Part shown: positions 35,101-46,956 of the stretch, one piece after another
Numbering within the stretch: position 1 is the first letter of the stretch
How the letters are laid out: each line of letters starts with the position of its first letter
NCBI GenBank assembly: GCA_947650285.1
Contig: CANTFL010001327.1
Location: forward strand, 124,001-188,000
Direction: 5' to 3'
DNA length: 64,000 bases
DNA from: Hyaloperonospora brassicae
Lineage: Eukaryota > Oomycota > Peronosporomycetes > Peronosporales > Peronosporaceae
Program-made: the position numbers and the translations under genes
Notes under the pieces: model-generated
The model's database searches: none
What the model was told of the DNA's origin: nothing
Seen by the model: the letters and a program-made list of their open reading frames with translations, nothing else

Positions 35101-38100
35101 CCACCGTAAACGCTTGATCTTTCTTTCGATGGAGCTATGTAAAATCCCTTTATCTTTGCATAATATCTTATATTTTAAGTGAGTGTTTTGGCAACTAGGC
35201 ATCGATAATGAAGCCTCAGCAAATTACGAAGCAACCATGTTGGCGAACAGTGCTACTGCAAGTTAGACTGTATTTTTGTTTTGTACATAGCAAAATACCC
35301 TCGAGATTGCCATGTCTATCGAGTCGGGTGTTAATATTGATATACTAAACGGGGTATGATAAGTCTTGTTGGTACTACACTATCAATGAGGCGGTGATCT
35401 AATTGGCCGATCAGTGCTAACTATATTTCTCTCATTAAATACGCAGTGACGTGTCGACTCCATTCTTCACAAATTAACTAAGCTCAAAATTGACTTAAAG
35501 GAAGCTTACAATTTATATGGATTAGAAAAAGGAAGAATGTATCACAAGCTGTCGCTCAGAAAATATCGATCGATGCGTTCATCACATGTTTGAAGGGATA
35601 GTCATCTCTAATACAAGCAAGGTAGTGGAGTCGTACTCACCTCGTACCACATCCTAACGCGCACAATTAGTTCTAGCGCGATTGGAAAATAATGCCGCCG
35701 ATGACATTAGCTAGCATCTCACGGAGAGGGAAATATTGTGCTAATGGTCGGAAAATTTGGAGGTGATCGCCTGGACAGGATGTACTAATAGTTTTGTCTA
35801 ATATATAGTACAATAGCATTCAGATTTTCTGTTTCCGCTCTTTGTTGTATTTAATCATTATGGTCAATCTGGATAATATTCCGCCATCTTTGACGTAAAC
35901 CTGCGCGTCAGAGCTTTTTCGCTTATATCTCTTGGAAAATGCGACACGTGAGTTCAGATATGATAGGGGTAACGTACCGGGCCCACTGCGTTGCATAGTA
36001 ATACTCATTTGGTCTTTAAAGTCAAATCCGGCACGCTACATCATGTTAAGTGGTGGAAACGTATTGCATATTTCGTTAATACAATATCGAAATTTGCAGA
36101 TCATTCAATTAAATACTAAAGCGTAGATGAATTATCGCTTGATTCAACGAGAGCTATCTATACTCAGGAACACCAGAGGTGCTACAAAATGGAGCTATAT
36201 TTTCGATACGAATTTCGTTTGTAAAAGATACACACGGCAAGGCAAAGTTTGTGGGGAGGTATCACTATGCATTACTACAAAGAAGAGTAGTCTTAAATTC
36301 TAAATGAACTATAACTCAATTATTAGGTCTTGGTATATGAAGTAATCTATGTGCATGCGTGAAAGCAAACATCGTTAAAGTACGTGCGTTCACATTAATC
36401 CTAGGTGCCAGAGAATGATCGTTATAGAATATGTAAATACGCTACCTATAAAGACTCTGAACCACAATTGGCAGGAATGGCAGTGATAATCCATATGTCA
36501 TTCATACGAGATCAGTCAGACGTGAAAGATATAACTTTGGTAATTGGGTTCAACAGCACTGTTATGTTAAACCATGAAGTCTCCCATTTGATAAATATAA
36601 GTCACACCGACAATGAACGATTTTAAAAAGAATGGGGGAACGAAGTAAGATTTGATAAAGATGTTGCAATATTATACCGCAGTTTGAAATGATACAACCG
36701 TATATATTCTTGTTAGGCTACTAAATGGAGCTGTAGTCGTCAATCGTCACAAACAATACCTGGAACCTCTATCACATCATACCTTGCAATAGTTTCTTCT
36801 TTTTAAGTACCAAGAAAAGGATCCTGACGGCAATGCAACCGAGCAATAGCTTATCATATCATCCAAAGATACAAAAATTAGTACGATCGCAGCGATCTGA
36901 TATTCTAGCAGTCTTAAGACTTTTTAAATCTTCGGACGAAAGTTTCCTTGCCCACCTAACAGTCCATATGTGTTGCTTATCATGACGTTTTCGTTATCAC
37001 ATTAAAGATCGGAGTGACGAAGATATGTCACTTTAAGCTTTTTTGTCGTTGAGCCTTGTAAAAAATAGCGCAAAAAATCGTAAAAATGGTGGAACTAAGA
37101 ACAAAATTTGTGAGACAACTCCATATATATTACAGGTTGCTTTGAAAACAAGCGCATCCTTATCTGTGAATCAACGCGTTGCATGATTACACTAAACATA
37201 CGATGAAGATTAAGAGTACGGTGTTGACTATATTAAATTGGAGACGAATGACAAATTTAATTAAAGCATTGGTCTATTATGGCTTGCAAGATACAAATCA
37301 CGGATAGATAGCGGCTTTTATAGGTGATTATGCCTGCTACATTTTCGTCAGATGGCCCTTCGATGAAAGTATCAAACCGTTCTCAACGTATATGCATTCT
37401 ACCAATATTATAAATGGACTTACGTTTATTTAAATCATCATCTAGAATGCACAAGACATTAGTGTAGCCCACCACGTCACTGTGGATCAAACTTCCAGCG
37501 GCTACGTTAAAAACAAGGAGGAGCAAAGTTTCACCACCACTTTAAAACCCTAGTGAAGTAAAACATTGATACGATGTTATGAGAAATAATATCGAGAAAA
37601 TAAGCGTCACTACTTCACCATTAGGCATTCTAAAGCGTCGAATGTATGGGACCTACATACTATAGCAAAACACAGCGAAACGCAAAAATATAAGTCATCG
37701 TTTACCTCAGAAACTAAGCTTTTACAAAAACCAAAAGTGTACATAGAATTTCAACATGATAAATTAAGTCGCTTCAACTCGCTTTTGCTAGAGCCCCCGA
37801 AGTGAGCTTGATAATTGTTTTACACGCTTAAAAAAACCATTTATATGCAACATTTGTGTCGTGGCACGGTATTAATAGTTTGCGAGATCTTCTCAAAAGA
37901 CGAAGATCAATCTGCCAATATTTTGTCGACACTAATATACACTGCGACATGGTGGTTTCGTTGTGGTATACGGATGAACATACGTTCCTCGATTGAAAAA
38001 GACTTATCAAAGAGTTATACGTCTAAATTATAGAAGTTATTAATAGTGATTTTTTGAGCAAGGATTACAGCACATTAGAGGTAAGTGTCATCTATTTTGT

Positions 38101-41100
38101 GTATGAGTTGACTGAGGACAGAGGCAGTTGCGTAAGCCTAATCTAAACCTCGATTTGAATTTTGTGTCATGGATTATTTTCGTAGAGGCTGCAACAATAC
38201 ATCGCAATTGGCAAGTTCGTTGGCCATTCGTTTAACATTCTTTGTGAGATTTTTAGCCTCCTGACAACATTTTCGACCAATTTTATGCCTAAAACTACAT
38301 GATTATGATATATATCGCCAAATTTAACTAGTCATATCTTGCAATAGTACTGGCTCAGAAGCCGATTTTCGAGGAAGAAGGCTATCATCTGTTGTATGAT
38401 AAAAGTGTCGTAATTAGTCAATATATCTAATAACAGGCTTTATCATATTCTGTCGAATAGACAGGGTGTCCTGTACACAATAAAGAGCAATCGCAGTTTA
38501 ATTTTCTGTAATTGGGTAGTTATCCAGCGAGACCTGTATAATCTTCAGCCGTTTTTTTTTCAACAGATGTATTACATATATGGTAAGATAGGCGCAAAAT
38601 CCGCCCGCATTATTTCAATAGTTAGTTTGTCAAACCGGAAAAATGATTAAAAAACACAGTCAAGCTCCAAAAATGATGTCAGAGAGGACTTAACAATGAT
38701 GAAAAATCATACGAAGATAGGAAACCGCACATAGTGTGTATGCACGGCAAAAGAAACACAAATTATGTTCAGCCCTCCAGTAATGCGCGCATACCTAAAT
38801 ATGTCCAGGCAGTAGGATATTACCATGTGTAGGCAATGCCAAGAAAGATTATGTCGTAAGCCAATGCGGTGGAGCTAATCAAAGACATGCACAACTACGC
38901 CGAAACAATTTTATATCTCATTTTGTTTAATGATATTACTTATCAGTCTTAGATTGGTTATTGTCAGCGTTTACGTGATGGCACCAATCAAAGATTGAGC
39001 TCATCATAAAGCTTAACTATAAAAGACCAACATATTTATTTTGATTTTCTTGCTGACTCTATTCATTCTACAATACGATGTGGATTAATGCAGTACAACC
39101 TGTAAGTAGTAGACAGCGTCGACTATCAATGCTTTCATTAGGTTACATTAGCGTATGTATTATCAGGCATACCATGGCATGAACGTTTTCTGCAAAATAA
39201 TATTAGCGAAAGTTGGATATAGGATTCATCTATCTGTTTTACTTTTTGATCGAGGGAGCAAAGCATGCGTCACTACGCAAGTCCGTTAGCAATCCCAACT
39301 CTCTCAAATAATGACAAAGCGTTTGTCTTACTTCGTCATCTACGTTAAATGTATAAACCTGAAACAACTTAAATGTCGCCAATGCGCGTTTAGTGTAGTC
39401 ATAGTTAAAAGTCAGATACTCGATTTATCATCCAAACGCCTCCGACTGCGACGAGGACGTCAAGTGTGCCGTCGAATACATTTATACTAGTCGTAAAGTA
39501 CTTTGTCATAATGGACAGGACTTAGGCTATATACGTATAACCTATCTAACCGAATGCGGAAAACTTTACAAGAATCCGTCAGCGAATCGGTACGCTTCCG
39601 ATTGAAATGCGATGTCCCACGCCTTATTTACTCAAGCAGCTGTTGCTGGTCGCACCCCTAATCTTCATCCTCATACGCAAATAACCTGCTTTTGTAGATA
39701 ATGCTTGAGTGTCACAATGCATTTGTAACTGGCATTGTGGCCGTAAAAATCACTATTTTACTGTCGGTTAATTGGTGATTCATAAAGCAGTCGCAGCATC
39801 CTTTTTTAAGCCGATCAAGTCATTGGTTTGAGCTCATGTGCTAACGGCGTAACATATGCACATCAACAATTTACCCCGTCAACTCATTTTACTTGTTCCC
39901 TTTGCATCAAGGCGAAGTTTTGGCGCTCCTTGCTCCATCCTCGCTGAAACAGCTTGACAATGTTGACTACTGAGGAGATCACATATGGTATGACAAAACG
40001 ACCAAATGGCGGCCTTAAAATTACGTTCAGGGTGTCTCCGCCTTATTGAAGTAAGTTCATGCCTATCGGCATCTCTCTATCAACCAGCCCGATGTACTTG
40101 TACTTAACATAGATTTTTATAGTGTTGGATTACATTTGTCGCTTTTATCCACCCCCTTAGTGTGCGTTATTATTTGAGCTGGCAAGAAAATAGCTTAAGC
40201 AAAATCAAAATATGATCTACTCATATTATCTCGGCTCCAACGTCGTCGCGAAGGCTATCGATGCTTATAAATGTCTACCGCTAAAGGTGAAGATGAGAGC
40301 AATGAGTGTAATGGAGAAGACGACGGGTAAATTATCTCTTTGCCGGTGCATTTACCAGCGTAAAAATGATAATATTTCGATAAATAAATCGTCATCGCTG
40401 TGGTGCACTCAAAACACCCTGCATTTAACGCCAATTAGGCTAGTAGATGAATTTTATATACCTTGCGTAAACGATATATCATTTGCGCACGATTTTATCG
40501 GTTAACCGGTACATACGATGAAAAGGAACACTGACAGAAATGGGAGTGAAACCTATTATTACACATAATATGAAGGGCTATCATAAACTGTGTGCATCAG
40601 ATCCATATGACCTCCTAGTGAAGAACGTGGTGAGCAGAACATTATTTCCCAAACATATCGGCCCCTTTCATATTGCTGACCTCTGGGCAACACATCCATA
40701 AGTTAACTGTCATGCAGGATGCGGTAGCATCCCCTGTCTAGTTAAATCACCCTCGGCACTATCGATACAAAAAAGACTTACACAATCGACTAAAACTATA
40801 TTTAATTTTGATATCGAACTAGGTTCGTACTTCAAAGCGCAAAACTGATAAATCTCCTCGATACTGTGCTCCCTCCTGACATTATGTCTCGAGATTATCG
40901 AGAAGACAATTTTGCATCCGCTAGTTCTTCTAGGACGCAACACTTTTTAGACGGAGTTGCAACTTGTGCAATCGATTTAGAAAGTAAAAGTGAAATATAC
41001 TGAATATTAACTACCCTTCGTTCTTAACCATACCACATGCAGTTGATGACTAAAACTGCAACTTGACCTAGTCAAGTTACACCTAGCACACATCCAGCGT

Positions 41101-41202
41101 GTCAATACTGCGTGTCATTCCTGGTCCCATATGACGTCCGTATGTATTCGTCTCACCTATCATCTCAGATTAAACTTAGACATAGCGATCTTCTTCCCCA
41201 AT

Positions 41203-41330
41203 CCCATTTGTCAAGATGTCACGTCTCGGTCCCACCTGTCAACGTGATAACTAATCAGGTGAGGTTTCCCAATACCTGTCATGGGTCTTGCAGTCTTAAC
41301 TCCAATCTTCCCTGACCTGTCAGAGACAAC
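41203..41330. repeat. Cluster of cccacctgtca-like motifs
   Basis: Four variants of one motif occur in about 130 bases: cccatttgtca, cccacctgtca, caatacctgtca and tgacctgtca. It may be a decayed minisatellite. The evidence is weak because the spacing is irregular. Confidence 0.35.
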
Positions 41331-43089
41331 ATCTTCTAGCAACAAAGAATTTGAAAATTCGCTTGTCAGGTAATTTCTATCTACATACACATTGTTGGGT
41401 AACTGTTGAGACGTTGCGCTCGTAACCTAAATCCGCGCATAAATTATCCTTTTGAAGATGAAATCTACCGGGGTCAGCAGCCAGATCGGTAAGGCGCGTA
41501 AAAATTTGTGCTACCGCCGCAACCAAATCCGCAATGTTGTAGACGCTTTCACGTTGAGCGCGACCTGAGCTATATTAAATCGAAGGGTCAAATGGGCAAG
41601 CTTTATCGGTCGCTCGCGCATTTGTCTCCCTCGTCAAACACGTGCAACCCCTCATTTTAACTAATGGTAAGCGTATATGCCCTCCCCTCCAAGCACTTTG
41701 TCGAGAATAATACGATAGGATAGGAGTTTAAGCTGAGAACAAGCGCCCGAAGGGATCGTAGGAAGATAAAAAACGTCGACCCGTTGTGCATTTAGAGAGG
41801 GACGCAAGACCTCGACCGGTCAATTATATACGTTTTGCGTCTTTTATACATATATTTCCATTAATCAAATCTATGATCACAGGAGTCGCCCTGCGTGAGT
41901 CACGTACTGCCTGTCCATCGACTTAAATTATGCACTATGTATTACCACCGATTGGATTTATCATTTACCAAAAATTTACCTTACCTTATTAATTATCACG
42001 CAAAATTCCCTCGACCTCACAAAAGGCGTTTAAAGAACTGTATGGGTGATTTTGTCATACTTCATAAGGTTCTCACGGAGTAATTACAGCTTGGAGCAAA
42101 CACCGATGTAATATCTCGCTCAGTGCAAAGTTAAGCGCATTGATGTCAATTTTATGCAGTATTTTCACTCATTTGCTATAATTGCGAAGATCATCGCTTG
42201 TCGAGAAGTACAAATGACCAAAGAGGAGTCGTGATAGTATACAACTTCTGGTTTTGCAAAGCAACGCGCTATTTCTTTAGTGGAAAAGATACCGAGGCAA
42301 AAATTGAAGTGTTCTTGGTCCTTCCAATACGAGATTTGTCCCGTTCCAACAAATCATTTTCGCCTCATGTTTCTACACTAGGAAATGTTGCCTTTCGAGG
42401 GGTGGTAGTGAAAGGAGTTTGGGACGCATGAGTTTACGACTGGCGCCAGATTTTGAGGTTTTTGGGCAGCTGAAGGTATTCAGTGCAAGTAGTAAGCGAG
42501 CGGTTTGGTTCGGCATCCAATCTTATAGATTGACTGGTTCAGTTGCACAGGTAGCTAGCTATAGATGAGGAAGTAGTAAGCAAGGACGAACAAGACAGAG
42601 TTTTATTATCCACATCTTCCTCACGTGCTACCAGTTTAACATCTGCTTCATCCACGAATAGAAACAGTCGTTCCTCCGAAGTAGTCGGTCGACAGCAACG
42701 TCTTTATAACGACAGTTGCTCTTCCAATACTATTCGTTGCGGCCTAATTGATCCTAAGTGATATCATCAGGAGTCCTGATTCTACGCTCGCCACGAACAG
42801 TGCGGTAATTTTGTACTGGTGAATTTATACTATGTCATCGCAGCTTCCACAACGGACTGAATTTCTGTGCGTCTTATTATTGTTTCACTCTTCGAGTGAA
42901 TAGTCGTAGACGTTACTTTGCGATGCCAGGTTGTCGACAACACCAGTATTGTAAACTAACAATGATAATTGTATGAATACTACGGTGACTGGAACGGGAC
43001 ACTAGGCGATTAAACTGACACATTCGAATCTGCTTCGGCTGGCACAGTGTAGGCAGATAGGTGCAGAAAACAGCTAACAATTTCGAACA

Positions 43090-43445
43090 AACACGTTCAG
43101 GGAAAGAAAAATTAGAAATCTGACGTACGTATAGTGGCTAAATCTATCAATAAAACCTCCTTTGGTTCCCGGCCTGACTGTATCAAACTCCAAACTCCAA
43201 ATACAGCTACCTGGTCACCTCCTATTGCGCGCATCTAGCAACGATAGGTGTTTTCGTTCGACTAATTTATCGGCCTATCAATACCAATGAGCATAGCAGT
43301 GTCAAACATTCCTTCGACGGCAATATTTCTTCCACTACTTACCGATGTACAATTGGAGGATATTACATATTAAAGATACAATTTTAAGGAGTCAGTTTTT
43401 GGTGACAAAGGCATGTCACGGGCTCACCCGTTACGACATCTTCAT
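43090..43445. repeat. Solo LTR-like segment
   Basis: Shares the block at 43221-43250 with 6955-6984 (26 of 30 bases) and the end block atgtcacgggctcacccgtt (43412-43431) with 7150-7173. It is not accompanied by retroelement coding sequence and so looks like a solo or truncated LTR of the chromovirus family at the start of the window. Confidence 0.5.
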
Positions 43446-44024
43446 ATAGCCCAAACAGCGTAGCCTTCGACAACCAGATGAGTGCGCCTTTTCTAGGCAG
43501 CTCATGACCAACGAGCTCAGCACCTCACGCTTCCGCACGACCATCTCATCTGAATGAATGTATCCTGCACGGGAGGCAGTCTCTAGCAATCATGTAGTCT
43601 TTGCTCTGCTTAGCAAGCTTAACGACATCTAGTAGCATGTCCATAAAAGTGATGGACCAAAGGAAGAGCTGGTTGTAGGGCATCCGATGAATCGAACGCA
43701 CATGGTATGGTCACAACTTTGTCTTCTGTGGTAAGAAAGGTAGTAGGACGAGATCGACTTCGACGAAAGTCAGTCAGCTGTAAAACTTGTGGGACCCGGT
43801 ACAGCAAAGTAGGACGCGATTGTCACATGACCACCTCAACAACAAGAGTGCGAAGGGAACGTGGTCTTGTGCTTAAAATACATGCACCATGTCGCTAATC
43901 CATTACTTTACGCATGAAAAGCAGATGTGTAAACCACTAATTCTTGTGCCGCCGCGCCTTGTGGATGCAGGCTGGTGCGAACCAAAGCAGATACGCTCTG
44001 CTACTTCATTGCGTCAAGGTCCCT

Positions 44025-45011
44025 CTACCCGTCATGTTGGGACTGCTGTGGCGAGCCTGTGACGCCCCTGTCGACTCGCTTGACCACTAGCTTGTAGCCC
44101 GGTCGGATCTCGCCGCTGTATCCTTTCGGAAAGTATGCGCGATTATACTCGCGCATGTCGTCGTACGTCATACCATAGAGCCTCGCCAGTCCTTCAGGAG
44201 TCTCACCGGGTTGCACGACGTGAATCTGCTTAGTGAGTATCACTTCTGCAATGTTGCGCCGACTAGTGCTTGCTGCTTGTTGTGCCGCCAACAGATCCGG
44301 CACAATCACGCGCTCACCAGGCACTAGTTCAGCGCGTCGACCGACGGGGTAGCGGCCGCGATTGATCTGCAAGAAGTGAGCATACGGGATACTGTACATC
44401 TCGCAAATGGACGTGAACGTGTCCTTCGAGGTGACTTCGTGGGTTTTGTACCGCGCAAAAGCGGCCGATGAGCCCACGTACGTGACATCCTGTTGCCCCA
44501 CGGTATGGCTCTCCACGCCATTGTCTCGACTGCCAAGAGCGTCACTTGTCTCCATCTCGCCCGTGTTCATCAGCCGCACGTGTAGCAACTGACCGGGACA
44601 CAAGTGACTGCGCTCGCCCGGAGGGAAGTACCGGCGGTTGTCCTGCCGCAGAATCTCTTCCGTCGTGTTGTAGAGCGCCGCAATGCCGCGCAACGTCTCG
44701 CCCGACCGAACGAGATGCATCTGACCCCATCCATAGTCGATCGAGTCGGGTGGCGGCGGCAACGAGACGGCACGTGCCTCTTCCACGATGAGCTCCTGAC
44801 CTGGGTACAGCTTGACGTGCTTCTTCTTGCGCCCCAGCAGCGGATTGAGTGCCAGGAGCGCCTCTTCCGTCGTCTGTGTCTTGTGCGCGACCGTCGCCAG
44901 CGTATCGTTCGGCTGCACGTGGTAGCGGAAGGGCGAGAGCGACGGCGGCGGCGGCGTCTGAGCGGCGCGCGAGCGGCTGCCACTGGCACTCGAGCTCAGT
45001 GTGCCGTACAT
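44025..45011 (-). CDS. Protein with four LysM domains
   Basis: The open frame runs to 45203 (392 residues), but the ATG at 45011 is preferred because the extra 64 residues look non-conserved and run into the duplicated promoter segment; it gives 328 residues. An acceptor-like CTTTCCAG lies just before it, so a short upstream exon is possible. In long-frame numbering, four LysM units are seen: 94-141 (RYHVQPNDTLATVAHKT), 163-210 (HLVRSGETLRGIAALYNTTE), 254-301 (THEVTSKDTFTSICEMY) and 327-375 (IHVVQPGETPEGLARLYGMT). Each ends with a PGxxLxV-type strand. LysM units bind N-acetylglucosamine glycans or, in intracellular eukaryotic proteins, serve as small interaction modules. There is no signal peptide from either start, which argues for an intracellular role or a missing exon. 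The gene is divergent to the DUF4833-like gene. Confidence 0.85.
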   Translation of the reverse strand: MYGTLSSSASGSRSRAAQTPPPPSLSPFRYHVQPNDTLATVAHKTQTTEEALLALNPLLGRKKKHVKLYPGQELIVEEARAVSLPPPPDSIDYGWGQMHLVRSGETLRGIAALYNTTEEILRQDNRRYFPPGERSHLCPGQLLHVRLMNTGEMETSDALGSRDNGVESHTVGQQDVTYVGSSAAFARYKTHEVTSKDTFTSICEMYSIPYAHFLQINRGRYPVGRRAELVPGERVIVPDLLAAQQAASTSRRNIAEVILTKQIHVVQPGETPEGLARLYGMTYDDMREYNRAYFPKGYSGEIRPGYKLVVKRVDRGVTGSPQQSQHDG

Positions 45012-45515
45012 GCTGCTGCTGGAAAGGATCCAATCAGATACGGAATCAGATGGCGCTGGATTGGACCTGATTTTGACGATGAGGCAGTGGGGCGTTGTGG
45101 GACAGTATCGAAGTTGGGCGACGTTTGTGCTACTGTCAATATAATTTTTAGTCATTGAGGACAAGACGTCGCAAAGGAACAGGTTGTAGACTGCGTGTGG
45201 CAACTGCGAAGTGCGACGATACGTTATTGATTCATTGGCTCACCACGCACGGCCTGTGATGATCGGCGATGATCGTCGGCGACTACAACACGTCCTTCGA
45301 ATCGGACTGCATGTCAACTTCTGACACAATCGTCACGGCATTCCTCTGAGAAGCCAACCCATGGGCTGCTGCGACATCAACATAATAGCTGTAAACAATC
45401 ATCACGAAGTAAAGTCGGTATGCTGTACGATGACTTCATGAAGACAGTGCACGTATTCATTTACATTGCTACAGTGACTTCTGTTCTCGCATACACGCAC
45501 TACTGAAAGCTCGTC
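45012..45515. promoter_or_regulatory. Bidirectional promoter region between LysM and DUF4833-like genes
   Basis: About 500 bases separate the two preferred start codons. The stretch ATTCATTTACATTGCT at 45455-45470 resembles the oomycete initiator core (TCATTYYNCAWTTT, with one base fewer in the spacer) and lies about 50 bases before the plus-strand ATG. Bases 45167-45495 are repeated at 53235-53563. Confidence 0.45.
45167..45495 (+). repeat. 329-bp direct repeat, copy A
   Basis: Identical to 53235-53563 at 327 of 329 positions without a gap (offset 8068). The differences are A at 45411 versus G at 53479, and T at 45486 versus C at 53554. Copy A ends 20 bases before the start codon of the DUF4833-like gene. 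Confidence 0.97.
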
Positions 45516-46019
45516 ATGTCGCTCGACTTCTCGAAAGTAGAGAACAACCCCATGCCCGTGATTGCCCAGACGTACGACGCGAATGTGGCTTTCGTCATAT
45601 ACCGCAACAAGAACAAGAACGTGGTCGTGTATGCCGCACGGCTGCTTGGGGATGGCACATTGGACCCGAAGAACCCGTTGGACGTGTACTGGATCATGTT
45701 TGAGCAGGACGGCGCGCCCCGTGAAGAGCTCAACCAAATTGAGCGCTCGACCGCGTACGGTGCGACTGCCAAGCCGTGCGAGGGTCATCCGGGTGCGTAC
45801 AAGGTGACGCTCACGTCGCTGAAAGACCGCGTCGTTTATTTGTCCATTGTAGACGGCAAGCCCGTGAGTCTGGGATCAATTAACGGCGAAGAGGGCTGCA
45901 CGTTTGAGCGCGTGTTCGTGCAACAAACTACATTGTGGGGTATGCCCAAGGTACAGCATATGGAGGTTTACGGCCGGGACGCGTCGGGGAACGTCATCTC
46001 GGAGAAGAAAATCATGTAG
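45516..46019 (+). CDS. DUF4833-like protein of unknown function
   Basis: A 167-residue single-exon gene with clear coding character. It reads NVAFVIYRNKNKNVVVYAAR, then GTLDPKNPLDVYWIMFEQDG, REELNQIERSTAYGAT and later GAYKVTLTSLKDRVVYLSI. The pattern R-NxNxNxVVYxA, then LDPKxPxDVYWIM, then REELNxIExxxAYG is as recalled for the DUF4833 family, which occurs in bacteria and some eukaryotes and has no established function. There is no signal peptide or membrane span, so it is probably cytosolic. The ATG at 45516 is the first of the frame and lies just after the initiator-like sequence. It is divergent to the LysM gene. The family call is from memory of the motif and needs a profile search. Confidence 0.75.
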   Translation: MSLDFSKVENNPMPVIAQTYDANVAFVIYRNKNKNVVVYAARLLGDGTLDPKNPLDVYWIMFEQDGAPREELNQIERSTAYGATAKPCEGHPGAYKVTLTSLKDRVVYLSIVDGKPVSLGSINGEEGCTFERVFVQQTTLWGMPKVQHMEVYGRDASGNVISEKKIM

Positions 46020-46429
46020 ACGAGCGGGCTTGGCGACTTGTCGGCTGGAAAAAAGTACGGCGGGTGTTCAGCGAACTGACAGCCGACAATGTCGACGAGC
46101 GGGGCACACACACACGCACACTTGGGGCAGACTTGGAGTGGCGCTCGTACGTGAAGTGAGCCCACGTGCTTTCGACATGCAAGTCATTGAAGAAGTCGAC
46201 GAACGTCTTGAAGCCGGTTCATCCACTTGTATAACCTCACACGTTGTATGATGGAAAAAATTAGGGTCGACACTGCTTAGCACATCGTCTAGAACAATAA
46301 CTGAGGTCCACGCTAAACTTGGTCAATACAAAGGTACAGCAAGTTTCGGTGGTGTGGAAAGACTTGGCCCATGGTTGCGCTGATGATGGGAGTTGGAATA
46401 CTTTGCGGCAATGGTACCGAGGTTCCTAC

Positions 46430-46670
46430 TGTCGCGCGATTTGATGCAATTTTTCGATTTCTCCTTGGATTCGGCTACAGCTATTGGCGATTGATGCCTG
46501 CTTGCTACCCCCTATTTGCGCGCATTTTTAGCCTTCATGGGACGCCTTGGTGGCTAAGGATGCCATGTGCTGCCGGATGGGCAATAACATTGTCGAATCG
46601 ACAATGCTTACATTAGTGTGTGGCGTAATCGCAACGTCGTGCAATAGGCTTACCCCGTTTCACACGGCAT
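46430..46670. repeat. Possible LTR fragment
   Basis: Contains ctatttgcgcgcatttttagc (46511-46531) and aataggcttaccccgtttca (46643-46662), which resemble in order the two landmark blocks of the LTR-like segments at 6.9 and 43.2 kb. The divergence is high, so this is tentative. Confidence 0.3.
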
Positions 46671-46898
46671 GTTCATGATTGTGAGCAAACGATGAAGCAA
46701 AATACATGACTCTTGTGAGTCTAGGCTCCGTATGCTGTCGACATGCTGTGGTTTTCTCATTTTTATTAGCAGCTAATTTGCAATCAATATCGGATTTAAT
46801 GCTCGTCAAAAAGCAGAACAGGGACCAAATATGAGTGGAGCTGGCTGGTGCTGGAGTGGTCGACAGGCTGCGATCAGATGCGCGAGCTTCTCCCATTG

Positions 46899-46950
46899 CG
46901 AACTTTGCCCCGCTTCTGTTGGACCGAACTTTGCCCCACTTGTGTTGGAC
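46899..46950 (+). repeat. Tandem 26-bp repeat directly upstream of the effector gene
   Basis: Unit 1 (46899-46924) and unit 2 (46925-46950) share the pattern cgaactttgccccRcttStg followed by ttggac, with two mismatches. The second unit ends 6 bases before the ATG at 46957. The sequence cccattgcgaacttt at the start of unit 1 is loosely initiator-like, so the repeat may include or duplicate the transcription start. Confidence 0.8.
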
Positions 46951-46956
46951 TGAGCC

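Larger units (their letters stand above)
29643..43080. other. Long AT-rich gene-free stretch
   Basis: More than 13 kb in which no open frame reaches 100 codons with protein-like character. Apart from the tandem duplication at 31937-32166 and a motif cluster at 41203-41330, nothing was recognised. It is probably ancient, fully decayed mobile-element sequence, as is usual between gene islands of such genomes. Confidence 0.5.

Noticed and set aside
44604..45158. 184-codon open frame on the plus strand, Arg-rich
   Set aside because: Antisense to the LysM gene, which has four clear domains on the minus strand.
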